From assembly GCF_000365305.1 (NCBI RefSeq), contig NZ_CM001841.1, positions 859,553-923,552 of the forward strand: a stretch of DNA of 64,000 bases. Direction: 5' to 3'. The DNA comes from Dickeya dianthicola NCPPB 453 (lineage in GTDB: Bacteria > Pseudomonadota > Gammaproteobacteria > Enterobacterales > Enterobacteriaceae). This document shows positions 1 through 8,690 of the stretch, piece by piece (positions within the stretch are counted from its first letter, which is position 1; each line of letters starts with the position of its first letter). Made by a program: the position numbers and the translations under genes. Below the pieces are notes generated by a model. The model was given only the letters and a program-made list of their open reading frames with translations, was not told the origin of the DNA and did not search any database.

Positions 1-401
1 CGCATCAGGGCGGCGTGATCGGCGGTGAGTTGTTGTTGCAAAGCGTGTTGCAGTCCGGTTTCCAGTTCGGCGAAATGAACATTTTTCACCGTCACGTCAA
101 TCCGGCGGGCAGCGGCCCGGTGCTGTTCAGCCTGGCCAACATGGTCAAACCCGGTTCTTTCAATGTGGAAGCGATGTCCGAGTTCACCACGCCAGGCGTG
201 TCGATTTTCATGATGGTGCCGTCTTACGGCGACGCCAGCCAGAATTTCAAGCTGATGCTGCAGTCGGCCCAGCGTATCGCCGATGACGTAGGCGGCGTGG
301 TGCTGGATGACGAGCGTCGTCTGGTGACGCCGCAGAAAGTGGAAGCCTATAAAGCCCGTATTCGCGCAGTACTTAAGGCTAATAATACTCAAAGCGAATA
401 A
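1..401 (+). CDS. zipA: Cell division protein ZipA, C-terminal part (5' end outside window)
   Basis: The reading frame enters from the left edge (codons begin at base 3) and ends at TAA 399-401, giving the last 132 or so residues of ZipA. This is the FtsZ-binding domain that grips the FtsZ C-terminal tail and tethers the Z-ring to the inner membrane; the N-terminal membrane anchor and linker are outside the window. Recognition rests on [38 protein letters not shown] and the closing [17 protein letters not shown] strong hairpin terminator follows within 35 bases. In E. coli ligA follows zipA, but here an unrelated transporter follows. Confidence 0.93.
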   Translation, partial: HQGGVIGGELLLQSVLQSGFQFGEMNIFHRHVNPAGSGPVLFSLANMVKPGSFNVEAMSEFTTPGVSIFMMVPSYGDASQNFKLMLQSAQRIADDVGGVVLDDERRLVTPQKVEAYKARIRAVLKANNTQSE

Positions 402-435
402 CGGCGAATGTGTCGTTAATACTTGTAGTTTTCAG

Positions 436-460
436 AAGCCTCCGTCCGCGGGGGCTTTTT
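436..460 (+). terminator. Rho-independent terminator after zipA
   Basis: A nine-pair stem (436-444 with 449-457, one G-T wobble) encloses a four-base loop and runs into TTTTT. It ends the zipA transcript before the downstream transporter. Confidence 0.85.
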
Positions 461-549
461 ACTTTCACCGTGATCGTCCGTGTGGCGTTCACGTTCAGTG
501 TGTCGGCGCAGGGTTAGGATGCGCGCCGGCTGGCGACAAGGTGCAGACA

Positions 550-1803
550 GTGGGCGGCAGTAATACGTTAAAGCAGGAATTGGGGCTGGTTCAGGGCATT
601 GGGTTGTTATCGACCTCGTTGCTGGGAACCGGCGTGTTTGCCGTGCCCGCACTGGTGGCGGAGCAGGCGCGGGGCGATAGCCTGTGGGCCTGGCCGCTGC
701 TGATTGCGCTGGTGTTTCCGATAGCCATCGCTTTTGCGTCGCTTGGCCGGCACTTTCCGAATGCCGGCGGCGCGGCGTATTTTGTTCGCCTGGCGTTTGG
801 CCCCCGGCTGGCCAGGGTCACCGGCTGGTTGTTTTTGTCGGTTATCCCGGTCGGTTTGCCCGCGGCGATGCAAATCGCGGCTGGTTTCTGGCAGGCGGCC
901 TTTGGCCTCAGTGCGGGCGGTTTGCTGCTGGTGCAATTGCTGACGCTGGCGGTGATTTGGCTGCTGGGAATGCGCGGCGCCGGCTCCAGCGCCACGATAC
1001 AGACGTTGATTGCGCTGCTGGTGGTGTTGCTGGTGGCGGCGATCTGGTGGCAGGGCCGGATTACGCCGTCCCAGATTCCGTGGCCTGCGCTGGCGGACAT
1101 TAACGGCGCGAAGATGCTGGATGCGCTGGCGGTGATGTTCTGGTGCTTCGTCGGGCTGGAAGCCTTCGCCCATCTGGCGACGGAGTTCAAATCGCCCGAA
1201 CGGGATTTTCCTCGTGCATTGCTGATAGGCATGCTGCTGGCGGGCGCCGTTTACTGGGGATGTACTGTCGCGGTACTGCTTTTCGGGGCTTATGGCCCTC
1301 ATCAGGCGGCTACCGCTTCTTTACCCGGTATTGTGGTGCGTCTGTTCGGCGATCATGCATTGTGGCTGGCCTGCATCGTGGGTTATCTCGCCTGCTTCGC
1401 CGGCGTGAATATCTATACTCAGGGCTTTGCCCGGCTGGTGTGGTCGCAGGCGCCCGAAGAGAGCCGACTGGCCCGGTTATCGGCGTCGCGTACGCCGGTG
1501 AATGCGCTGTCGCTGGTGGTGGCTTGCTGTTTGATCTGCTGTCTGATTATTTACTGGCTGAACTTGCCGCTGTCCGAACTGATTGTTTACGCCAACGGCA
1601 TTTTTATTCTGATTTATCTACTGTGCATGCTGGCGGGGTGGCGCCTGTTGCGTGGGCGTTCCCGCGTGATGGCGGCCATCGGCAGCGTGTTGTGCGCGGC
1701 GCTGCTGCTGACGCTCGGCGGGAAGTCGTGGTATGCGTTGGGGATGCTGGCGGCGTTGTGGCTGCTGTTGCCAGCCAGACGCGAGGCCGTGACGGCTAAC
1801 TGA
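550..1803 (+). CDS. yjeH: YjeH-type amino acid exporter (APC superfamily)
   Basis: An inner-membrane APC-superfamily transporter of 417 residues, very close to E. coli YjeH, which exports methionine and branched-chain amino acids. The N-terminus LKQELGLVQGIGLLSTSLLG and the block TGWLFLSVIPVGLPAAMQIA are diagnostic; the protein is almost entirely hydrophobic helices (about 11-12 spans). I chose the GTG at 550 because AAGGT at 538-542 sits seven bases upstream; a GTG at 541 would add three residues but lacks a ribosome site. It is a single gene between a terminator and the convergent ubiK. Substrate is inferred from the family. Confidence 0.87.
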   Translation: MGGSNTLKQELGLVQGIGLLSTSLLGTGVFAVPALVAEQARGDSLWAWPLLIALVFPIAIAFASLGRHFPNAGGAAYFVRLAFGPRLARVTGWLFLSVIPVGLPAAMQIAAGFWQAAFGLSAGGLLLVQLLTLAVIWLLGMRGAGSSATIQTLIALLVVLLVAAIWWQGRITPSQIPWPALADINGAKMLDALAVMFWCFVGLEAFAHLATEFKSPERDFPRALLIGMLLAGAVYWGCTVAVLLFGAYGPHQAATASLPGIVVRLFGDHALWLACIVGYLACFAGVNIYTQGFARLVWSQAPEESRLARLSASRTPVNALSLVVACCLICCLIIYWLNLPLSELIVYANGIFILIYLLCMLAGWRLLRGRSRVMAAIGSVLCAALLLTLGGKSWYALGMLAALWLLLPARREAVTAN

Positions 1804-1849
1804 AAACAGACAGGGCGGCAAACCCTGTCTGGCGGCGCGCCGGCGGGGA

Positions 1850-2134
1850 TTACTGCGAATCGGCTGGCGGCTGCTGCGCCGGTTCATTGCCGGCGGCTTT
1901 CGCTTCCAGCGCGCTCATACGCTGCTCCAGCAGCGCCAGTTTCTCGCGGGTTCGCAGCAACACCTGGGTTTGCACGTCAAACTCTTCGCGGCTGACCAAA
2001 TCCAGCTTGCCCAGCTGTGATTGCAGAATCTGACGGATTTTCTTTTCTACATCCTCGCCAAATTCCCGGATGCCTTTCGGCATGGATTCCTGCACCTGAC
2101 GGGCAATCTGCTCTAACTTTTTCGGGTCAATCAT
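1850..2134 (-). CDS. ubiK: Ubiquinone biosynthesis accessory factor UbiK
   Basis: A 94-residue protein starting [20 protein letters not shown], the UbiK (YqiC) family. UbiK helps assemble the soluble ubiquinone-synthesis complex with UbiJ and is needed for efficient aerobic Q8 production. The C-terminal half ([20 protein letters not shown] and onward) is a predicted coiled coil, followed by an Ala/Gln/Pro-rich tail. The frame stays open 25 codons further upstream, but conservation begins at this ATG. It is divergent from ribB, as in E. coli. Confidence 0.93.
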   Translation of the reverse strand: MIDPKKLEQIARQVQESMPKGIREFGEDVEKKIRQILQSQLGKLDLVSREEFDVQTQVLLRTREKLALLEQRMSALEAKAAGNEPAQQPPADSQ

Positions 2135-2260
2135 GACGCTTTCCTGAACTGTTTGACGAAATGGCGAATATAACTCAAGTGTAATGCCAGACCGGCGCGG
2201 TATAAACAAAAAGTGATTTTCATGTGATGAATTTTACGACTCATAAGCGGGGGTTAGCGA

Positions 2261-2289
2261 TTGCCCGTCCCGCCGGTTAGCGTTATAGT
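2261..2289 (+). promoter_or_regulatory. Putative sigma-70 promoter for ribB
   Basis: TTGCCC (2261-2266), 17-base spacer, TATAGT (2284-2289). Predicted transcription start near 2296, just before the FMN aptamer. Inferred from sequence match only. Confidence 0.6.
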
Positions 2290-2301
2290 AGCTTCGCTTA
2301 T

Positions 2302-2454
2302 TCTCAGGGCGGGGTGTAATTCCCCACCGGCGGTAAACCAGTGTGCGCCATCAGGCCGGCTGGAAGCCCGCGAGCGCTCAGGCTATCGCCTGAGGTCAGC
2401 AGATCCGGTGTAATTCCGGGGCCGACGGTAATAGTCCGGATGGGAGAGAGTAAC
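2302..2454 (+). ncRNA. FMN riboswitch (RFN element) upstream of ribB
   Basis: The RFN aptamer is visible in order: TCAGGGCGGGGTG at the start, TCCCCACCGGCGGTA, AGCCCGCGAGCG, GGTCAGCAGATCCGGTG, CCGGGGCCGACGGT and the closing GTCCGGATGGGAGAGAG. It senses FMN and shuts off ribB expression. A small hairpin (CAGG TTAATG CCTG, 2464-2477) and T-rich DNA follow before the ribB start, giving the likely expression platform. The leader from aptamer to start codon is about 280 bases. Confidence 0.97.
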
Positions 2455-2582
2455 GGTTTCTGACAGGTTAATGCCTGCCCGCGTTATTTTTGCGTTTTTG
2501 CCTGCTGTTTTTCAGTGCAAAAGCGACTCCTCAAGTTCGCCCTGGTTCTGGTAATCCATATTAACAATGAGGTTTTTTTACC

Positions 2583-3236
2583 ATGAATCAGACTTTACTT
2601 TCCGAATTCGGTACCTCTGTTGAACGTGTTGAACGTGCGCTGGATGCGTTGCGTCATGGCCGCGGTGTGATGGTGTTGGACGATGAAAACAGGGAAAACG
2701 AAGGTGACATGATTTTCCCGGCCGAAACCATGACCGTTGAGCAGATGGCGCTGACCATTCGTCACGGCAGCGGCATCGTATGCCTGTGTCTCACCGAAGA
2801 ACGCCGCCAGAAGCTGGAGCTGCCGATGATGGTGGAAAACAACTCCAGCCATTTCCAGACCGCGTTCACCGTCACGATTGAAGCCGCCGAAGGCGTCACC
2901 ACCGGCGTATCCGCCGCTGACCGCCTGACCACGATTCGTGCGGCGACTGCCGATGACGCTCGTCCGAGCGACCTGAACCGTCCCGGTCATGTGTTCCCGC
3001 TGCGTGCGCAGCCGGGTGGCGTGTTGGCGCGTGGCGGCCATACTGAAGCGACGGTGGATTTGATGCGTCTGGCGGGGTTCAAACCGTTCGGCGTGTTGTG
3101 CGAGCTGACGAATGACGATGGTTCTATGGCCCACGCGCCGGAAGTGATCGCCTTCGCGAAACAGCACGGTATGCCGGTACTGACCATTGAGGATTTGGTG
3201 GCCTACCGCCAGACGGCTGAGCGTAAAGCCAGCTGA
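2583..3236 (+). CDS. ribB: 3,4-dihydroxy-2-butanone 4-phosphate synthase
   Basis: A 217-residue cytoplasmic enzyme that converts ribulose 5-phosphate to L-3,4-dihydroxy-2-butanone 4-phosphate plus formate, supplying the four-carbon unit of riboflavin. Family motifs are clear: [16 protein letters not shown] near the N-terminus (acidic metal/active loop), GSGIVCLCL, and the conserved block [20 protein letters not shown] followed by [13 protein letters not shown]. It is a stand-alone RibB without a GTP cyclohydrolase II domain. AGGTTTTTTTACC precedes the ATG; expression is governed by the FMN riboswitch upstream. Confidence 0.98.
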   Translation: MNQTLLSEFGTSVERVERALDALRHGRGVMVLDDENRENEGDMIFPAETMTVEQMALTIRHGSGIVCLCLTEERRQKLELPMMVENNSSHFQTAFTVTIEAAEGVTTGVSAADRLTTIRAATADDARPSDLNRPGHVFPLRAQPGGVLARGGHTEATVDLMRLAGFKPFGVLCELTNDDGSMAHAPEVIAFAKQHGMPVLTIEDLVAYRQTAERKAS

Positions 3237-3268
3237 TTATCAGGCGGCGTGCCGCTGACTGTTGTTCT

Positions 3269-3300
3269 AGCAGGGTCGGTTTTCCGGCCCTGCTGGTTTT
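3269..3300 (+). terminator. Rho-independent terminator after ribB
   Basis: An eleven-pair stem (3269-3279 with 3284-3294, one wobble) and a TTTT loop, followed by GGTTTT. It lies between convergent ribB and tehB and could serve both. Confidence 0.75.
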
Positions 3301-3312
3301 CCGGCGCCAGCT

Positions 3313-4176
3313 TCAGGCAGGTTTGCGCGCCAGCAGCGTGGCAAAGCGCAGTTTGATGCGGTTGCCGTTGGCGTCGGTTTTGTGCAGTTCTCCCTCCTCC
3401 TCGTTGTATTTCACGATTTCCCAGTCACGGTAATAGTCGTGCAGTTCGTTGTGCCCGAAGGTGAACGAGAAGGGCATCGGGCAGGGGAAATCGTCGGTGG
3501 ACATGGCGGCGACGATCAGGTTATAGCCCCCAGCGACGGTGTGTTGCTGCATATTGCTGATGATCGCCGGGATCCGCGCCCGCTCCAGAAACATGAATAC
3601 CACTGTTGATACGATGAAATCGTACTGGTGACGAATATCAGCCAGATTGATGTCGTGAACGAACGCCTCAATCCGGCTGAGCGGCTCGCTGGTGATGATG
3701 CTATTCAGTGAGTCAATGCTCATGGCGTTCTTGTCGCAGGCGGTGACGTCAAACCCTTTCAGATTCAGGTAGAGCGCGTTACGCCCGCCGCCACAGCCCA
3801 GATCCAGCGTTTTTCCCGGCTGCACATAACGCAGGGCGTTGACAACGTCCGAGTGGGTGCGCGTCAGCTCATACTTTTTGTGGTAATAGTCTTCTGCCGT
3901 GCAGTAGAAGCCCAACTGGCATTCCAGATCGTCTGAAAACGAAACGATGCGATGCCAGCACTGCGGTTCGATATAGGGCGGTTGCTGTTGTGGCGAGAAG
4001 TGGAAGCGTTCTTTGGTGTCGCCCTGTTCTGTTAGCAGGTCGAACGTCAGCTCGCCTTTTAAAATCTGTAGCTTTGCCCAGGCGCCTTCTTTGGTGTTGT
4101 GTTTTTCCTGGAATGCCGCAGGCAGCGTGCTGCTGTTCCATACCGGCATGTGTTTATAACAAATCAGTTCTTGCAT
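3313..4176 (-). CDS. tehB: TehB-type SAM-dependent methyltransferase with N-terminal TehB/YeaR-like domain
   Basis: A 287-residue protein of the long TehB form (as in Haemophilus). Residues 1-90 form a cupin-like TehB/YeaR domain ([20 protein letters not shown], ending in [20 protein letters not shown]); the rest is a class I methyltransferase with SAM motif [14 protein letters not shown] near residue 123 and an acidic residue in VTACDKN. TehB methylates tellurite and related chalcogen oxyanions in the cytoplasm. Tellurite protection is inferred from the family. It appears monocistronic. Confidence 0.88.
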   Translation of the reverse strand: MQELICYKHMPVWNSSTLPAAFQEKHNTKEGAWAKLQILKGELTFDLLTEQGDTKERFHFSPQQQPPYIEPQCWHRIVSFSDDLECQLGFYCTAEDYYHKKYELTRTHSDVVNALRYVQPGKTLDLGCGGGRNALYLNLKGFDVTACDKNAMSIDSLNSIITSEPLSRIEAFVHDINLADIRHQYDFIVSTVVFMFLERARIPAIISNMQQHTVAGGYNLIVAAMSTDDFPCPMPFSFTFGHNELHDYYRDWEIVKYNEEEGELHKTDANGNRIKLRFATLLARKPA

Positions 4177-4267
4177 AAAGACCTCGTGCGTCCGCGTATA
4201 TTTCTATTCTATTAATCACGCGATGGTGTGACCAGAAATATGTATTATAAATGCATGAAATAGCGGC

Positions 4268-4286
4268 GCGACCGCACGGCGGTCGC
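4268..4286 (-). terminator. Hairpin downstream of norVW
   Basis: A seven-pair stem GCGACCG / CGGTCGC with a five-base loop 22 bases past the norW stop. No T-run follows on the minus strand, so factor-independent termination is uncertain. Confidence 0.35.
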
Positions 4287-4307
4287 TGCTGCCATCATGA
4301 TGGCGAC

Positions 4308-5465
4308 TTATGATGGCAGTTGCCGTAACAACGCAAAGGCGTCTTTCATGCGATCGCCGCCCACGACGAACCCCCGCAACTGCTCTCCCGCCATCCCTTT
4401 TGCCACTATTCCGCCGTGATCCGCGATGATGTGCCAGACCAGTTCCGGGTTGTGCGTGTCACCCGCCAACTGTAATGGAAACAGTGGGGTTTTCACTTTA
4501 ATCAGCATCGCGGGCAGAGCGAGGGAACCGTTCCCATCGCGCACACGATTGTCCGCCGTATTACCGCTAATACTGTTGGCTGCGATGCTGGCGGTCAGTT
4601 GAATCGGCTGCAAAAAGGGCAGCAGTTTGCCGTTGATTTCGGCGCAGTCTCCCAGCGCGTAAATATGCGGATCAGAGGTCCGCAACCGGCTGTCGGTCAC
4701 GATGCCGCGATTTACCGCCAGGCCGGCGGCAGCGGCCAGCGAGGTATTGGCGTGCAATCCGACGGCGGAGATCACTTCGTCGACCTCCAGCGTGCGCCCG
4801 GACAGCAACGTAACTTTCAGGCCAGCGTCGGTTTTTTCCAACTGCCGGAGTTCGTTATTGAGCATCAGCTCCACGCCTTGTTGCAGCAAGGCGGCTTGCA
4901 GTCGGGCGCTGATGTCGACGGGCAGCAGCGCAGAAAGAAGATGCGATGCTCGATCCACCAGGGTGACTTGCTTACCGGCCTGCGCCATATCCATCGCCAG
5001 TTCGCTGCCGATCAAACCCGCCCCCAGTATCAGGATGCGGGTGGCCTGCGTCAGGCGTGTTTCCGCCTGACGGTATTCCTGCTGGCTGTTGAGCGTCAGC
5101 ATCCACTCATGGCCGGGAACCGGCGGTATCACGGCGCTGGCGCCTGTCGCCAGCACCAGAGTGTGGTAATCATAGCATCGGGTATCGCACATGACCTGCC
5201 GCCGCCCGGCATCAATGCCGGTGACGGGGGTGTGCGCCAACAGCATAATCCGCTGTTCTTCGGCAAATTGCGCCGCACTCATGCGCGTCAGGTCGTCGGC
5301 GTGGCGATGCTGACTGAGCACATGGCTCAGTTCCGGCTTGTTGTATTCGTCACCGCTGTCGGCGGTGATCAGGCGAATCGGGCGTTGGCTATCCTGCTTA
5401 CGCAGGTTTTTAATCAACTGTCGGGCGGCGAAACCTGCCCCGATAACAATGATGTCGTCAGACAT
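4308..5465 (-). CDS. norW: NADH:flavorubredoxin reductase NorW
   Basis: A 385-residue cytoplasmic FAD/NAD(P)H oxidoreductase that passes electrons from NADH to the rubredoxin domain of NorV. The FAD-binding motif VIGAGFAARQLIKNLRK is at the N-terminus and a second Rossmann motif for NADH, ILILGAGLIGSELAMDMAQ, lies near residue 145; ALGDCAEING is the usual second FAD signature. The start is nine bases past the norV stop, so the two genes are co-transcribed from the NorR-controlled promoter. Confidence 0.95.
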   Translation of the reverse strand: MSDDIIVIGAGFAARQLIKNLRKQDSQRPIRLITADSGDEYNKPELSHVLSQHRHADDLTRMSAAQFAEEQRIMLLAHTPVTGIDAGRRQVMCDTRCYDYHTLVLATGASAVIPPVPGHEWMLTLNSQQEYRQAETRLTQATRILILGAGLIGSELAMDMAQAGKQVTLVDRASHLLSALLPVDISARLQAALLQQGVELMLNNELRQLEKTDAGLKVTLLSGRTLEVDEVISAVGLHANTSLAAAAGLAVNRGIVTDSRLRTSDPHIYALGDCAEINGKLLPFLQPIQLTASIAANSISGNTADNRVRDGNGSLALPAMLIKVKTPLFPLQLAGDTHNPELVWHIIADHGGIVAKGMAGEQLRGFVVGGDRMKDAFALLRQLPS

Positions 5466-5474
5466 GGCCGTTCC

Positions 5475-6956
5475 TTAGTGAATAGGATTAAACACGTCTT
5501 TGCCTAAGCCGCATTCGGGGCACAGGAAGCCGTCGGGCACATCAGACCAGGGGGTGCCCGGCGTGACGTCCTGCATCGGTTCACCGATGGCCGGGTCGTA
5601 AATCCACTGGCACACGCTGCACTGCATCCGGTTGCTATCTTGCGGTGTTGACGTGCCGTTGCAGGCGCAGGTCGATGCCGCCGCCATGAGCGCCGGTGTT
5701 TCCGCCATCTCAGCCGTTTGGGGGGCTTCGATAGCGGCGGCAGGCGATACGGTTAACGGGTGCAATGCCCATTGCCGGGCGATTTCACGGCCATGTTCCC
5801 GGCAGATTGCCAGCGCAGACCCGTCCGGACGCCACTTGGTTTTCAGCGACAGCGTAGTCTCAAAGCCGGCATCCATCAGCCGGGTCTGGATGCGGTCAAC
5901 CGCGCCGCCGTTCCAGCCATAGCTGCCAAAGGCGGAGGCTTTCTTGTTCTGGAAACGCAGACCGGTGATCTCCTCCAGCATGGCGGCCACTTTCGGCATC
6001 ATCACGTTATTCATGGTGGAAGAACCGACCAGCACGCCTTTGGAACGGAACACCTGCGTCAGAATTTCGTTTTTATCGTGGCGAGCCACATTGTAGATTT
6101 TCACGGCGACACCCGGATCGACATCATGGATGCCCTGCGCGATGGCGTCCGCCATCATGCGGGTGTTGTTGGACATGGTGTCGTAGAACAGTGTGATGCG
6201 GTCTTCCTGATAGCTGTCGGCCCAGCGCAAATAGTGATGAATAATCTGCGCCGGGTCGTCGCGCCACACCACGCCGTGGGAGGTGGCGATCATCGACAGC
6301 GGCAGGTTAAACCCCAGCACTTCATTAATCTTGGCGGTGACCAGACGGCTGAACGGCGTCAGGATATTGGCGAAATAGCGCTGGCATTGTTCAAACAGCT
6401 CGCCCTGATCGACCTCATCGTTGAACAGATGCTCATCGCAATAGTGCTGGCCGAAAGCGTCGTTGCTGAACAGCACCGCGTCGCCGCTCATATAGGTCAT
6501 CATGCTGTCCGGCCAGTGCAACATCGGGGTTTCAATGAAGACCAGCTGTTTGCCGTTGCCGATATCCAGCGAATCGCCGGTTTTGACGGTGTGGAAGTTC
6601 CATTCCGGATGATGGTGGTGGCCGGTAATGGAGTCGATGGCGTTATGGGTGCAGTAAATTGGCGTAGTGGGAATGTGAGCCATCAGTTCGCTCAGCGCCC
6701 CGGCGTGGTCTTCTTCGGCATGGTTGATAACGATGTAATCGATCTGCGCCAGATCAGTCTCCATCATCAGGTTCTGGACAAAATCACGGCTGAACTTGTG
6801 GTCGACGGTGTCGATCAGCACCGTTTTTTTTTCCCGGATCAGGTAGCTGTTATAGCTGCTGCCTTTCAGCGTTTTGTATTCGGTGCCGTGGAAGTCGCGC
6901 ACTTCCCAATCCCGCTGCCCGACCCAGTGAATATTGTTCTTAACATGAATAGACAT
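5475..6956 (-). CDS. norV: Anaerobic nitric oxide reductase flavorubredoxin NorV
   Basis: A 493-residue flavodiiron protein that reduces NO to N2O in the cytoplasm under anoxic conditions. Domains: metallo-beta-lactamase diiron domain (residues 1-250; ligand motif H79-x-E81-x-D83-H84 in HAEEDH), flavodoxin FMN domain (about 255-400, beginning [19 protein letters not shown]), an Ala/Thr-rich linker, and a C-terminal rubredoxin domain with C446/C449 and C479/C482. Length and ligand positions match E. coli NorV. It is first in the norVW operon, with its sigma-54 promoter 44-59 bases upstream. Confidence 0.97.
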   Translation of the reverse strand: MSIHVKNNIHWVGQRDWEVRDFHGTEYKTLKGSSYNSYLIREKKTVLIDTVDHKFSRDFVQNLMMETDLAQIDYIVINHAEEDHAGALSELMAHIPTTPIYCTHNAIDSITGHHHHPEWNFHTVKTGDSLDIGNGKQLVFIETPMLHWPDSMMTYMSGDAVLFSNDAFGQHYCDEHLFNDEVDQGELFEQCQRYFANILTPFSRLVTAKINEVLGFNLPLSMIATSHGVVWRDDPAQIIHHYLRWADSYQEDRITLFYDTMSNNTRMMADAIAQGIHDVDPGVAVKIYNVARHDKNEILTQVFRSKGVLVGSSTMNNVMMPKVAAMLEEITGLRFQNKKASAFGSYGWNGGAVDRIQTRLMDAGFETTLSLKTKWRPDGSALAICREHGREIARQWALHPLTVSPAAAIEAPQTAEMAETPALMAAASTCACNGTSTPQDSNRMQCSVCQWIYDPAIGEPMQDVTPGTPWSDVPDGFLCPECGLGKDVFNPIH

Positions 6957-6999
6957 CGTAACACTCCGATTAGCGTATAAAAGGTAGATACACTGTCAT

Positions 7000-7015
7000 T
7001 GCATACGCCGTGCCA
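7000..7015 (-). promoter_or_regulatory. Sigma-54 promoter of norVW
   Basis: Read on the minus strand the sequence is TGGCAC, five bases, ATGCA, matching the -24/-12 consensus TGGCAC-N5-TTGCA at all but one position. NorR, the activator bound upstream, is an AAA+ sigma-54 activator, which fits. Confidence 0.85.
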
Positions 7016-7058
7016 GGTTTTATCTATTTGATTATTAAGATTTTTAAAAATAGTTTTT

Positions 7059-7113
7059 GTCATTATGACAATGACTGGGTAATGTCTTTTTGACATTCAT
7101 TTGTGAAAAAGAC
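7059..7113. promoter_or_regulatory. Three NorR enhancer sites (GT-N7-AC)
   Basis: Three copies of the NorR core GT-N7-AC with AT-rich centres: GTCATTATGAC (7059-7069), GTCTTTTTGAC (7084-7094) and GTGAAAAAGAC (7103-7113). E. coli NorR likewise uses three such sites between norR and norVW to form its active higher-order oligomer. The sites also overlap the norR promoter region, consistent with autoregulation. Confidence 0.88.
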
Positions 7114-7118
7114 AGACC

Positions 7119-8645
7119 ATGCCGCTATCGATAGATTCTTTTGCGCACATTGCCATTGAACTGCAACAAGGGCTTTCAACCCGCGACCGCTTTCAGCGCC
7201 TGCTCAACAGCTTGCGCCAGTTGTTATGTTGTGATGCCGCCGCGTTGCTGTGTTATGAAAGCCAGCTGCTGCGCCCGCTGGCGACCGATGGACTGGCGCC
7301 GGACGTGCTGGGGCGGCGTTTCTTGCTGTCCGAACATCCCCGGCTGGAAGCGATAGCCCGGGCGGGCGACGTGGTGCGGTTCCCGGCGGACAGCCAGCTT
7401 CCTGATCCTTATGATGGCCTGATTCCCGGTCAGGAAGCGCTGAAAGTCCATGCCTGTGTTGGTCTGCCGCTGTTTGCTCACCACACGTTGATCGGCGCGC
7501 TGACCATTGATGGGATGGACCCTCACCAGTTCGATCATTTCAGCGATGAGGAACTGCGGCTGATCGGCGCGATGGCATCCGTTGCTTTGAGCAATGCGTT
7601 GCTGATGGAGCAACTGGAACGGCAAACGCTGGCGCCGCTGCCGGATGCCGCGCCGATGGCGGAGGTGGATGCTGACGAGATGGTGGGCTTGTCTGCGCCG
7701 ATGCAACAGTTGAAAAAAGAAGTGGCTATCGTGGCCGACAGCGATCTTAACGTGCTGATCATGGGGGAAACCGGGGTCGGCAAGGAACTGGTGGCGCGGG
7801 CCATTCATCAGGGGTCGCGGCGTGCAGATCGCCCGCTGGTGTATCTGAATTGTGCCGCGCTGCCGGAGTCGGTGGCGGAAAGCGAGCTGTTTGGTCACGT
7901 GAAAGGGGCGTTTACCGGCGCTATTCACCATCGCACCGGCAAGTTCGAACTGGCGGACAACGGTACGCTGTTTCTGGATGAAATCGGCGAGTTGTCGCTG
8001 ACGTTACAGGCCAAGCTGCTGCGGGTGTTGCAATACGGCGATTTGCAGCGGGTGGGCGACGACAGTAGCCTGAAAGTGGATGTGCGCGTACTGGCGGCCA
8101 CCAACCGGGATTTAAAGCAGTCGGTGCAGGAGGGGACTTTCCGTGCCGACCTGTTCCACCGACTGAGCGTGTTTCCGCTGTCGGTGCCGCCGCTGCGTGC
8201 GCGTGGTCAGGATATTGCGCTGCTGGCCGGTTTTTTCTGTGAACGCAGCCGGGCCCGGCTGGGGTTACAGCGCCTGGCGTTATCGCCGCAAGCGACGCAA
8301 CTGCTGGCGCATTATCCGTGGCCAGGGAATGTGCGCGAGCTGGAACATGTGATTTATCGGGCGACGATTGTGGCGCGGGCCGGCGGGGCGACCGGCGATC
8401 TGACAGTGCGTCCGGAGCATTTGAATCTGGATGGCGTCTTGCCCGACGAGCTTCGCCCAGCCGATGTCGATACCGTGCCGGCGTGGCGCGGCATCAGCCT
8501 GCGGGACGCGACGGAGCATTATCAGCGGCAGGTGATTAGCGACACGCTGGCGCGGCATCAGGGCAACTGGTCGTCCTGCGCCCGCGAGCTGGCGGTCGAT
8601 AGCGGTAACCTGCACCGGATGGCAAAACGACTAGGGATAAAATAA
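7119..8645 (+). CDS. norR: Nitric oxide-sensing sigma-54 activator NorR
   Basis: A 508-residue transcription activator divergent from norVW. N-terminal GAF domain (about 1-170) holds the mononuclear iron that binds NO; central AAA+ ATPase (about 190-415) has Walker A GETGVGKE at 216-223 and the sigma-54-contacting GAFTGA loop at 263-268; the C-terminal helix-turn-helix ends [21 protein letters not shown] relieves GAF repression so the hexamer can open the norV promoter. Start ATG 7119 sits six bases past the third NorR site. Confidence 0.96.
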   Translation: MPLSIDSFAHIAIELQQGLSTRDRFQRLLNSLRQLLCCDAAALLCYESQLLRPLATDGLAPDVLGRRFLLSEHPRLEAIARAGDVVRFPADSQLPDPYDGLIPGQEALKVHACVGLPLFAHHTLIGALTIDGMDPHQFDHFSDEELRLIGAMASVALSNALLMEQLERQTLAPLPDAAPMAEVDADEMVGLSAPMQQLKKEVAIVADSDLNVLIMGETGVGKELVARAIHQGSRRADRPLVYLNCAALPESVAESELFGHVKGAFTGAIHHRTGKFELADNGTLFLDEIGELSLTLQAKLLRVLQYGDLQRVGDDSSLKVDVRVLAATNRDLKQSVQEGTFRADLFHRLSVFPLSVPPLRARGQDIALLAGFFCERSRARLGLQRLALSPQATQLLAHYPWPGNVRELEHVIYRATIVARAGGATGDLTVRPEHLNLDGVLPDELRPADVDTVPAWRGISLRDATEHYQRQVISDTLARHQGNWSSCARELAVDSGNLHRMAKRLGIK

Positions 8646-8670
8646 CAAACCCCGGCATGACCGGGGTTTG
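8646..8670. terminator. Bidirectional terminator between norR and fumA
   Basis: A perfect ten-pair stem CAAACCCCGG / CCGGGGTTTG with loop CATGA between convergent norR and fumA. The stem ends in TTTG on one strand and begins CAAA, so it can act both ways. Confidence 0.8.
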
Positions 8671-8690
8671 AAGGACAGGCTAGCGAAGCA

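Noticed and set aside
5760..6980. A 406-codon frame antisense to norV
   Set aside because: Shadow of norV; it also covers the norV ribosome-site region and has no recognisable family.
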